Made by a program: the position numbers and the translations under genes
Origin: an uncultured Chloroflexota bacterium
GTDB taxonomy: Bacteria; Chloroflexota; Chloroflexia; Thermomicrobiales; UBA6265
Reading direction: 5' to 3'
NCBI GenBank assembly: GCA_937901745.1
Contig: CALGSZ010000128.1
Span: 1-10,318 of the forward strand
Length of the DNA stretch: 10,318 bases
Part shown: positions 1 through 4,432 of the stretch, in pieces
How the letters are laid out: every line of letters starts with the position of its first letter
Position numbering within the stretch: position 1 is the stretch's first letter
Notes under the pieces: model-generated
What the model saw: only the letters and a program-made list of their open reading frames with translations
The model's database searches: none
What the model was told of the DNA's origin: nothing

Positions 1-431
1 TCGGGCTGGGGCTTGTCGGTGCCGCTCGACTCGACGCTGGCCGCGGGTGAACAGGCCGCCTCGGTCTCAGCGGCGGAAGCCGTTGACCGCTGATCGGAGT
101 CGCCAGCGTCGAGTCCAGCGCCCCCCGATACCTGTAGGGAGTCGAGGGCGGCGTCGATGACGGCCCCAAGCGTGAGCGTGAGAACCGATCCCCTGTCGTA
201 CGCAGAGCCGACCATGTCGGCTAGGGCACGGCGTGCCTTGTCACTCAGCAGCGCCTCCATCCAGGCTCGGTCACGCTCTGCGTGGATGGCGGGGAGGGCG
301 GCGGCGAGCAGCTGGCGGCACTCGTCCTTGGCGTTGCGCTCGCCGGTCATCGGCGCGCACACGAGGTCTTCGAGACGCGGGACCGCCGCCTCCACCGCCT
401 CATCCGATACCTGTGGTTGGGGGCTACTCAT
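1..431 (-). CDS. Hypothetical protein, N-terminal 143 residues (runs off left edge)
   Basis: The ATG at 431 has GGAGG six bases upstream and overlaps the previous gene by 8 bases. The frame is open to base 1. It begins SSPQPQVSDEAVEAAVPRLE and shows a helical, conserved-looking domain: ERNAKDECRQLLAAALPAIH, then ERDRAWMEALLSDKARRALA and GSVLTLTLGAVIDAALDSLQ. From about residue 108 it turns low complexity, rich in Ser, Ala, Asp and Thr (GGAGLDAGDSDQRSTASAAE), probably a linker to a further part outside the window. Two Cys (residues 25 and 38) occur but make no zinc pattern. The family is unknown. Confidence 0.7.
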   Translation of the reverse strand, partial: MSSPQPQVSDEAVEAAVPRLEDLVCAPMTGERNAKDECRQLLAAALPAIHAERDRAWMEALLSDKARRALADMVGSAYDRGSVLTLTLGAVIDAALDSLQVSGGAGLDAGDSDQRSTASAAETEAACSPAASVESSGTDKPQP

Positions 432-684
432 CGTCCGCCTCCAACCGCTCTGCGATCCACGCCGCCGTCCTGATGCGCTCGGCCAGTAGGTAAGCCTGGG
501 CGGGCGTCATGTAGAGGTTGGCCGCCGCGCCGGCGCCCTTGGACTGCTCGTGGTCGACGTTGATCGCGACCTCGCCCGGCTCGGTGCACTGCGCGGTTAT
601 CTCACCGCCGAAGACCTCCTCTTCCTCGAACCAGACCGCTTTCGGCTCCAGCTTCTCGCTGGTCCATTCCGTGATGCTGGCCAT
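424..684 (-). CDS. Hypothetical 86-residue protein
   Basis: The ATG at 684 is in a TGATG overlap with GGAG six bases upstream. The N-terminal half is strand-rich and acidic (ITEWTSEKLEPKAVWFEEEE, then FGGEITAQCTEPGEVAINVD), and the C-terminal half helical (LYMTPAQAYLLAERIRTAAWIAERLE). The layout, a small beta-sheet followed by a xLTPxxAxxLAxxIxxAA helix, is common among short actinophage hypotheticals, but I cannot name a function. The longer frame starting at 957 is antisense-like Arg/Gly text across two other genes and is rejected. The stop lies 8 bases inside the next gene. Confidence 0.75.
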   Translation of the reverse strand: MASITEWTSEKLEPKAVWFEEEEVFGGEITAQCTEPGEVAINVDHEQSKGAGAAANLYMTPAQAYLLAERIRTAAWIAERLEADDE

Positions 685-752
685 CACTCGCTCCTCTCTC
701 GTAGCCGCTTTCGCCGCTCGGCCTCTGCGTAGTGGTCGGTCTGGGTGCTCAT
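684..752 (-). CDS. 22-codon microORF, basic
   Basis: The ATG at 752 overlaps the previous stop as ATGA and the TGA overlaps the next ATG as TGATG. GGAG lies eight bases upstream. It reads STQTDHYAEAERRKRLRERSE, a short basic helix. It is in the same frame as the beta-helix gene, so it might instead be that protein's C-terminal end. The start and stop junctions match those of the operon exactly, which is the main support. Confidence 0.35.
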   Translation of the reverse strand: MSTQTDHYAEAERRKRLRERSE

Positions 753-1202
753 TCGGACCGCTCCAGCACGCCCGCCAGGCGGTCCAGGGAGTCCCGAGCG
801 CCGCGCACTGCCTCCAGAACGTCGCTCTGCGCCGTGTCGGGATCGGGCTGCGGCGCCAGCGTCGGCACGGCGGACCTTGACCCCGGGTGCGACTTCCTGC
901 CACTCCCAGCCGGAGACCTGCGCCTCGCCGGAGACCAGCGTCCTGCCGGCGACCCACGCCGTGCCGGAGACCTGCGCCCAGTCGGAGACCCGCGCCTTGT
1001 CAAGCACCTGCGCCTTGTCGAACACCCGCGCCTTGTCGGAGACCCACGCCTCACCGTCGTGCGACAGGTTCTCTTCCGACTCGACGTAGCCACCCAGGTC
1101 TCCGGCCTTGACCGCACCGAAGTCCCTTACCGCTCGGATGCGGAACAGCTTGATCCCGAAGAACTCGATGGTGTCCTCGGCTACTAGCTCGTACTTCTTC
1201 AC
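684..1202 (-). CDS. Left-handed beta-helix repeat protein (YdcK-like); 3' end unresolved
   Basis: GTG at 1202 (GTGA overlap, GGAG upstream). The N-terminus KKYELVAEDTIEFFGIKLFR, then VKAGDLGGYVESEENLSHDG, is the usual start of phage proteins whose body repeats a six-residue AxVxDx unit. Here AWVSDKARVFDKAQVLDKAR and six or so further units follow, to about residue 98, forming a left-handed parallel beta-helix. Relatives include the YdcK type, of unknown substrate. After VAPGVKVR (residue 111, about 870) the frame stays open, but its third-position GC drops and the text becomes Arg/Gly-rich. Good coding signal instead appears in another frame (749-868). The reading frame formally ends at 684, so the protein is either 172 residues with an odd tail, or has lost its stop or shifts frame near 868. 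Confidence 0.7.
   Translation of the reverse strand: MKKYELVAEDTIEFFGIKLFRIRAVRDFGAVKAGDLGGYVESEENLSHDGEAWVSDKARVFDKAQVLDKARVSDWAQVSGTAWVAGRTLVSGEAQVSGWEWQEVAPGVKVRRADAGAAARSRHGAERRSGGSARRSGLPGPPGGRAGAVRMSTQTDHYAEAERRKRLRERSE
749..868 (-). CDS. 39-codon hypothetical ORF following the beta-helix gene
   Basis: From a GTG at 868 (AAGG six bases upstream) this frame reads PTLAPQPDPDTAQSDVLEAV and then RGARDSLDRLAGVLERSE, with G or C at almost all third positions, and ends in an ATGA overlap with a tiny ORF. The helix DVLEAVRGARDSLDRLAGVL looks like a genuine protein segment. It may be a separate small protein or the displaced C-terminus of the beta-helix protein if a frameshift or stop loss occurred near 868. 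No family is recognised. Confidence 0.5.
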   Translation of the reverse strand: MPTLAPQPDPDTAQSDVLEAVRGARDSLDRLAGVLERSE

Positions 1203-1513
1203 TGGTTCTCCTCTCGTTTCGGAATGCCGGCGAGGCGCAGGCCAACTGCCAGCCCGTAGATGAAGCCGCCGCCGATGACGCTCCGTAGCTGTAGGAGCTT
1301 GACCGTCTCGTCGTCGCAGGGAACCCCCTCCGCCTCCAGGATGCGCTTGGCTTCCACAAGGCGCTCCGGGTCGGTCAGGTCGGCGAGTTGTTCATCGCTG
1401 AACTGCTTGGTGCGTTCGCGCAGAGCGTCCAGGCGGATGCCCATCTCGGGCGGCGCGGGAGCGCCGGCCATCGCCTCGTCCAGTTCGCGGCCATGCCACA
1501 GGGCCTCAGCCAT
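1199..1513 (-). CDS. Hypothetical 104-residue protein with glycine-rich hydrophobic C-terminal segment
   Basis: The ATG at 1513 lies 8 bases inside the previous gene and has GAGGAGA six bases upstream. Residues 25-70 look helical and acidic (IRLDALRERTKQFSDEQLAD, DPERLVEAKRILEAEGV). Near the C-terminus RSVIGGGFIYGLAVGLRLAG forms a Gly-rich hydrophobic stretch that could insert in a membrane or pack as a GxxxG helix. The end is basic (IPKREENQ). I do not recognise a family. The stop overlaps the next GTG as GTGA. Confidence 0.72.
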   Translation of the reverse strand: MAEALWHGRELDEAMAGAPAPPEMGIRLDALRERTKQFSDEQLADLTDPERLVEAKRILEAEGVPCDDETVKLLQLRSVIGGGFIYGLAVGLRLAGIPKREENQ

Positions 1514-1832
1514 TCGGGGTCTCCTCTCGGTTGGTGAGGGCGGCGTCTCGGGCGGCGGTTGCCTGGCCCGGGGTTACCTCCCTCGGTTGGTTTTGCGTGG
1601 TGCCCGCCGATTTGTCGCGAGCCAGTTCCAGGGCGCGGGCGACCAGCGCGTCGCACCCCAAGCTGCGGCAAAAGCCCTCGATCCGCCCGATCCGCCACGA
1701 CAGGTCGGGTCCGAACACGTCGTAGTTGCCGATGTCCCGATCACCCGTGCCGTCGTTGACGACGTGAAGCTCGCTCAGGGTCACGGGGAAAGGAATCCCG
1801 CCGGGGAGCAGTTCCACGCGTACGCGCAGCAT
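1506..1832 (-). CDS. Conserved actinophage-type hypothetical protein (MLRVRVELLPGG)
   Basis: 108 residues. The ATG at 1832 is in a TGATG overlap with AGGAGG seven bases upstream. The opening MLRVRVELLPGG, then LSELHVVNDGTGDRDIGNYD and the VARALELARD helix, follow a small family I know from actinobacteriophages (MLRxRVELxPxGxxxxxREIGRxxIANDGTGDxxxGNYxV...). Its role has not been established to my knowledge. The segment after residue 58 (GRIEGFCRSLGCDALVARAL) is the family's usual helical part, while the C-terminal 35 residues (SAGTTQNQPREVTPGQATAA) look disordered. It overlaps the next gene by 8 bases. Confidence 0.8.
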   Translation of the reverse strand: MLRVRVELLPGGIPFPVTLSELHVVNDGTGDRDIGNYDVFGPDLSWRIGRIEGFCRSLGCDALVARALELARDKSAGTTQNQPREVTPGQATAARDAALTNREETPNG

Positions 1833-2377
1833 CAGGCCGCCTCCTCGCCCACCGGCGACTCCAACCGCAGCCGCTCCAGCATCGAGGGGCGGCCGGGGTA
1901 GCGCTCGTCGACGCGCTGGCAGAACAGCTTGCACTCGTCGTCTAGCTCGTGCCAGTGGATGACCTCGGCCCGCGTCTCGACCGCATCGTGGAAGGCGCGG
2001 CAGAGTGGGGCGCCGATGGCCGGCTCGTAGAGGATCGCCGCCAACTCGTCGTCGGGGAGGTCGCTGAAGGTCTGGCGAATCCACGCGGCCGGCACAAGGT
2101 GGTGCGGGTCCACCGGCCCCCAGCAGCGGTGCCCGGGGCGGTGGGTGCGCGCCCAGCAGGGCCACTCGGTCACGAGAGCCGTGAATCGCCTGTGCGCCTC
2201 GGCGATCACGGGCGGCTCCGCTGCCTGGAGCGCGTTGCGGCGCCCGCCCGACTGGCGCAGCTTCGGCTCGGCAGCGGCGCCGCAGGTGGGGCAGCGCAGT
2301 TCGGCGGGACTGAACTGTGGGCTGAGGCTAGAGCGGCCCTGCCAGGTGTGGCCGTTGGGGCAGTGGTAGCGGGCCAT
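1832..2377 (-). CDS. HNH-like endonuclease with N-terminal zinc motifs
   Basis: 181 residues from the ATG at 2377 (TGATG overlap, GGAGGGA nine bases upstream), preferred over an ATG 18 bases earlier that lies inside the previous gene. An N-terminal zinc motif combines C6-P-N-G-H10 with C29-P-T-C32. The middle and C-terminal part carry the HNH-like core: C74...C85, DPHHLVP with H92-H93, then IGAPLCRAFHDAVE with C126 and H130. This is the C..C / pHH / LC..CH layout of phage beta-beta-alpha-metal nucleases, which nick or cut DNA. The second HNH histidine pair seems present, but the central Asn is not obvious, so activity is uncertain. It may be a recombination nuclease or a free-standing homing enzyme. 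Confidence 0.7.
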   Translation of the reverse strand: MARYHCPNGHTWQGRSSLSPQFSPAELRCPTCGAAAEPKLRQSGGRRNALQAAEPPVIAEAHRRFTALVTEWPCWARTHRPGHRCWGPVDPHHLVPAAWIRQTFSDLPDDELAAILYEPAIGAPLCRAFHDAVETRAEVIHWHELDDECKLFCQRVDERYPGRPSMLERLRLESPVGEEAA

Positions 2378-2742
2378 CAGCAACGCTCCCTCCATGCGCG
2401 TGGGGCGTTCTCGATCACCGCTTGGACAAAGCGCTGCCGCTCGTCGCGCGTGAGGTCGCGCAGGCGCAGCCTGTCGTGCCAGAGGCGCCCGAGGGGGTAT
2501 TGGGCGTTGAGGTCAGCGAGAGCGCGCCGCAGCCGCTTCGCGCCGAACCAGGGGATCAGCCCGCGACTGTCGGAGGGGACGAACAGGGCGTGCAAGCGGT
2601 AGGTCGCCAGCTCCTCGGGCGGGGTGACGATCGCCTTGATGACCTCCCTCGGCGGGCCCTCGGCGAGGGCGAGCCGTTGGCATTTACGGGTGATGCGGAT
2701 CATGTTCGCCCGTTCGAGGGCGGTGAGTGCCTGGGCGCTCAC
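2377..2742 (-). CDS. mIHF-like (actinobacterial integration host factor type) DNA-binding protein
   Basis: 121 residues from a GTG at 2742 (GTGA overlap, GGAG upstream). The N-terminal helix LTALERANMIRITRKCQRLA and the PPEELATYRLHALFV segment, followed by LIPWFGAKRLRRALADL and DLTRDERQRFVQAVIE, follow the layout of actinobacterial IHF (mIHF): a long N-terminal helix, then a helix-two-turn-helix of the type LLxxxPxVGxxxAxxIMxEL, then a GLxxRQRxALL helix. In mIHF this H2TH unit bends DNA and supports phage integration and nucleoid structure. Phage-encoded versions are known in actinophages. Here the loop between the two halves is longer (NAQYPLGRLWHDRLR). It could assist origin architecture nearby. 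Confidence 0.65.
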   Translation of the reverse strand: MSAQALTALERANMIRITRKCQRLALAEGPPREVIKAIVTPPEELATYRLHALFVPSDSRGLIPWFGAKRLRRALADLNAQYPLGRLWHDRLRLRDLTRDERQRFVQAVIENAPRAWRERC

Positions 2743-3203
2743 AGCAGCCCGTCTCCCTCGTCGTCGGACTCCCGCCGCGGCGCCCGGACGATGTAGACGC
2801 CGCGCCAGTCGCTCACGGCGCGCACAGCGTCGCCGATGAGGCGCCCGTAGCGGCGTTCGGTCCACGGCCGCTCCACCTCGACGACAACGGCGCGGTCGAT
2901 CTCACCGATGCAGCGGGTCGCCTCGATCCACAGGTCAAACGCCGACGGCAGCAGCGCTGCCCGCAGGCACTCCCGCGCCTTCGCCCACACCGCCTCAGCG
3001 CCCGGCGAGGGCGCGATGCGTGGGCGCAGGCGCGCTTCGCGCTCAGCACGGCGTTGTTCCCTGGCGTCGACGCGGCGTTCCTCAGCGTCGGCCTGGCGCT
3101 GCCAACGTTCTTCGGGGCGCCGCTGCCCGACGGCGGCCAAGTCGCGCTTGCGACGTGACCCCGCAGCCACGCGACGCTTCCGCTCCTCCAGGGGGACCGT
3201 CAT
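2739..3203 (-). CDS. Protein with DnaA domain-I-like (DnaA_N) fold and basic coiled-coil N-terminus
   Basis: 154 residues. The ATG at 3203 is in a TGATG overlap with GGAGG nine bases upstream. Residues 1-65 are Arg/Glu-rich and helical (ERWQRQADAEERRVDAREQR). Residues about 71-140 read VWAKARECLRAALLPSAFDL-W92-IEATRCIGEIDRAVVVEVER, then WTERRYGRLIGDAVRAV. This fits the DnaA N-terminal pattern W..L...L...l..psFdtWl......i.dg.l.l.vp......W...RY..LI. In DnaA this domain self-associates and contacts DnaB helicase and DnaA regulators. The AAA+ ATPase and domain IV HTH are absent. Next to the pentamer array and a winged-helix gene, it may recruit the host helicase. The assignment is from pattern only. 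Confidence 0.65.
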   Translation of the reverse strand: MTVPLEERKRRVAAGSRRKRDLAAVGQRRPEERWQRQADAEERRVDAREQRRAEREARLRPRIAPSPGAEAVWAKARECLRAALLPSAFDLWIEATRCIGEIDRAVVVEVERPWTERRYGRLIGDAVRAVSDWRGVYIVRAPRRESDDEGDGLL

Positions 3204-3388
3204 CAGGATCGACCTCCCTGCCCCTGCCCCCCCTTGGGGGGGCTTATGGGGGGGTAGTCCGGGTACGGGTCGGGTCGGGTCGCGCGCGCGCGGGGGGTCC
3301 GGGCGGACACCTCGCGGAGTCCGCGGCCTGTCCGGGCGGACACCCTACGGACGTCCGCAGTCTGTCCGCGTGGAGTCCGAGCGGACAT
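3203..3388 (-). CDS. 61-codon repetitive ORF overlying a candidate origin; coding status uncertain
   Basis: The frame is bracketed by TGATG overlaps on both sides, as for neighbouring genes, and a purine-rich AAAGGGGG lies nine bases before the ATG. The product is low complexity. SART recurs three times (MSARTPRG, VSARTGRG, VSARTPRA), followed by a Pro/Tyr/Gly-rich end (DPYPDYPPISPPKGGQGQGG). The repeats come from GTGTCCGCCCGGAC copies in the DNA. Since the core pentamers fall in all three frames, the DNA rather than the peptide seems to be under selection. It may be a short translated linker that keeps coupling across an origin, or an unused frame. No fold or family is apparent. Confidence 0.4.
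   Translation of the reverse strand: MSARTPRGQTADVRRVSARTGRGLREVSARTPRARATRPDPYPDYPPISPPKGGQGQGGRS
3226..3243. repeat. Perfect G/C hairpin GCCCCCCCTTGGGGGGGC
   Basis: Two 8-base arms separated by TT form a very stable stem if single-stranded, although a two-base loop is strained. It sits 23 bases upstream of the ATG of the DnaA-domain gene. No T-tract follows on either strand, so it does not fit an intrinsic terminator. Confidence 0.7.
3236..3278 (+). other. G-quadruplex-capable run on the plus strand
   Basis: Seven Gs, CTTAT, seven Gs, TAGTCC, then GGG three-base or longer runs separated by TAC, TC and TC give at least six G-runs of three or more with loops of two to six bases. This meets the usual G3+N1-7 pattern and could fold on the coding-strand complement. 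It lies between the hairpin and the pentamer array. Confidence 0.65.
3281..3292. repeat. (CG)6 alternating purine-pyrimidine tract
   Basis: Twelve bases of uninterrupted CG repeat lie immediately before the pentamer array. Alternating CG is the sequence most prone to adopt left-handed Z-DNA under negative supercoiling. In the minus-strand frame it only encodes Arg-Ala repeats. Confidence 0.75.
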
Positions 3389-3397
3389 CAATCGGAC
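3297..3397. repeat. Array of eleven GTCCG/CGGAC pentamers at about 11-bp phasing (candidate origin or operator)
   Basis: On the plus strand GTCCG starts at 3297, 3319, 3330, 3353, 3364 and 3375, and its complement CGGAC at 3304, 3337, 3348, 3382 and 3393. Same-orientation spacings are 11, 22, 23, 33 or 34, close to whole helical turns. Three full palindromes GTCCG-NN-CGGAC stand at 3297-3308, 3330-3341 and 3375-3386, and one inverted form CGGACGTCCG at 3348-3357. A further GTCCG lies at 3257. The spacing of 11 breaks codon phase, so protein coding does not explain it. Such phased arrays typically bind a replication initiator or a repressor. The neighbours, winged-helix and DnaA-like genes, favour replication. 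Confidence 0.8.
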
Positions 3398-3732
3398 CCC
3401 CTTTCTCGCCGCTTGCGCTGCGCGTCTGCCTCGCGGCGCCTGCGCGCTGCCTCCCGCGACAGGTGATAGTCGAGGAAGTCGTGAATCTCCCACCCCTCGG
3501 CGTGCTCGCGCCACAGGCCGGCGGCGATCAGGGCGGCGACCGCCTCTCGCATCTCGCGCTGGCGCGGCAGAGCGCCGACCGCGAACCACTCCGGCACCAC
3601 GCCGTCGGTTTCGTGATCGGCGCAGTAGGAGATCGCCATCGCATGCAGCCCGATCGAGGCTGGGCAGCGCATCCAGGCCGCCCGGATCTTCGGGTGCGAG
3701 TGAAACCTGTCGTCGAGCTTCGCCCACGTCAT
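3388..3732 (-). CDS. Winged-helix replisome-organiser/DnaD-like N-terminal domain protein
   Basis: 114 residues from the ATG at 3732, whose ATGA overlaps the preceding stop. An in-frame GTG at 3744 is possible but would add only four residues, and relatives normally start MxWAKLDDxFxxHPK. Visible signature: MTWAKLDDRFHSHPKIRAAW, then GLHAMAISYCADHETDGVVP, REAVAALIAAGLWREH and GWEIHDFLDYHLSREAARRR. This is the N-terminal winged-helix domain of phage replication initiation and organiser proteins, which bind origin DNA and help load the host replicative helicase. The usual C-terminal half is missing: the protein stops after a short basic tail. A pentamer array begins at its 3' end, making an origin-binding role attractive. 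Confidence 0.78.
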   Translation of the reverse strand: MTWAKLDDRFHSHPKIRAAWMRCPASIGLHAMAISYCADHETDGVVPEWFAVGALPRQREMREAVAALIAAGLWREHAEGWEIHDFLDYHLSREAARRRREADAQRKRRERGSD

Positions 3733-4034
3733 ACCTCCATGCACTCCCGCTCATCAGTGATTCGCTCCAACATCGCCGTCTCGACCCGCCGCAGCGTCTC
3801 GGCCATCACGGCCTCCGTGATCGCGTCGGCAGCCTCCCCGCGGGTCGCGGGGATCGGCAGCCCGAGCCGGTGCAGGTAGCGGCGCTGGCCGTTCGTCACC
3901 GGGTCATCGCGCCACGGCGCCTGCGAGTCGGCGAGCAGGCGGTTGCCGTGGTGGCGGATGGTGTGCTCGGCGGCGACGAACTCGCGCTGGTAGTCGCGCA
4001 GCACGATTCCCGTGTCGAGGTCCGAGCGAGTCAC
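3729..4034 (-). CDS. Hypothetical 101-residue protein with a Q..YL..LG..TRGEA helical domain
   Basis: GTG at 4034 (GTGA overlap, GAGG upstream). The N-terminal half (TRSDLDTGIVLRDYQREFVA, then EHTIRHHGNRLLADSQAPWR) is charged and has no clear motif. The second half, TNGQRRYLHRLGLPIPATRG followed by EAADAITEAV, resembles a short helical module seen in many phage and actinobacterial proteins (xxxQxxxLxxLGxxxPxTRGEASxxI), often at the ends of DNA-handling proteins. Its biochemical role is unknown. It directly precedes the replisome-organiser-like gene, overlapping it as ATGA. Confidence 0.72.
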   Translation of the reverse strand: MTRSDLDTGIVLRDYQREFVAAEHTIRHHGNRLLADSQAPWRDDPVTNGQRRYLHRLGLPIPATRGEAADAITEAVMAETLRRVETAMLERITDERECMEV

Positions 4035-4240
4035 TGCATCCTCAGCCGTGCGCGTTCGCGCTGCGCGTTGACGTGGTCGTGCTGCTCAGGGTCCGGGGGG
4101 GCGACGAACAGTCGGAGCAACGCCATCCCCTCGCGGCGCCCCTGCTCGATGCCGCGCCGGCGGCCAGCGCGGTAGCCGATGGCAGCCCAGGCCACGTAGC
4201 CGAGCACCGTGAGGGTGATGGAGACGGCGTCTAGGACCAT
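4031..4240 (-). CDS. Second small single-pass membrane protein, 69 residues
   Basis: The ATG at 4240 shares a base with the previous stop (TGATG) and the stop overlaps the next GTG (GTGA). Residues about 3-24 (LDAVSITLTVLGYVAWAAIG) form one membrane helix. A strongly basic stretch (YRAGRRRGIEQGRREG) follows and, by the positive-inside rule, should be cytoplasmic. The C-terminal half (MALLRLFVAPPDPEQHDHVN and a basic end) is probably soluble. There is no lipobox or cleavable signal. I do not recognise it. Pairs of tiny membrane proteins in phages can be holin or superinfection-exclusion components, but nothing here decides that. Confidence 0.72.
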   Translation of the reverse strand: MVLDAVSITLTVLGYVAWAAIGYRAGRRRGIEQGRREGMALLRLFVAPPDPEQHDHVNAQRERARLRMQ

Positions 4241-4419
4241 CAGGACCCGCCCGCCTGTTCGCGCTGACGGGCCTCGGCAATCAGCAGCCCGATGGCGATG
4301 ACGTCGAAGCATATGGTGGCCGCGGCGACTCCCGCCGCGGCAAGCTTGCGCTCCTGAAGGCGGTCCATCGCTGCTGCGATCTCTCCCTGCGCCATCAGCC
4401 TTTGGGCCGCTCGACCCAA
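4240..4419 (-). CDS. Single-pass membrane protein, 51 or 59 residues
   Basis: The frame ends in a TGA overlapping the next ATG (TGATG). Two starts compete. A TTG at 4419 abuts the methyltransferase TAG and has GGAGG eight bases upstream, giving 59 residues. An ATG at 4395 has only AAAGG three bases away, giving 51. I favour TTG because its spacing fits the gap-free style of the operon. An amphipathic N-terminal helix (MAQGEIAAAMDRLQERKLAA) leads into a hydrophobic segment of about 20 residues (AGVAAATICFDVIAIGLLIA) and a short charged tail. The family is unknown. It is followed by another tiny membrane protein of similar plan. Confidence 0.6.
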   Translation of the reverse strand: MGRAAQRLMAQGEIAAAMDRLQERKLAAAGVAAATICFDVIAIGLLIAEARQREQAGGS

Positions 4420-4432
4420 CTACGCCGCCTCC
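4417..4432 (-). promoter_or_regulatory. GGAGG ribosome binding site pointing to a TTG start
   Basis: GGAGG at 4432-4428 on the minus strand lies eight bases before TTG (4419-4417). The TTG directly follows the methyltransferase stop TAG (4422-4420) in the same reading frame. It is the only likely TTG start in the window. The alternative ATG at 4395 lacks a well-spaced site. Confidence 0.45.

Noticed and set aside
424..957. 177-codon extended form of the 86-residue gene
   Set aside because: The first half is Arg/Gly-rich out-of-frame text over two other genes. The ATG at 684 has a ribosome site and a TGATG overlap.
1260..1901. 213-codon plus-strand open frame
   Set aside because: It lies opposite three coupled minus-strand genes with good ribosome sites; composition and lack of motifs fit a shadow frame.
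3226..3243. Intrinsic terminator at the G/C hairpin
   Set aside because: There is no T-run after the stem on either strand, and tightly coupled genes continue across it.
3297..3397. CRISPR array
   Set aside because: The repeat is only 5-12 bp, spacings are about one helical turn, there is no constant repeat/variable spacer layout, and no cas gene is present.
2908..3879. 323-codon plus-strand open frame
   Set aside because: It is antisense to four well-supported minus-strand genes. It is Arg/Ser/Pro-rich, has no family features, and arises because high GC removes stops from opposite frames.
3729..4034. SF2 helicase Q-motif-like LRDYQREFV
   Set aside because: The 101-residue protein has no Walker A or DEAD/DEAH box, so the resemblance is most likely chance.
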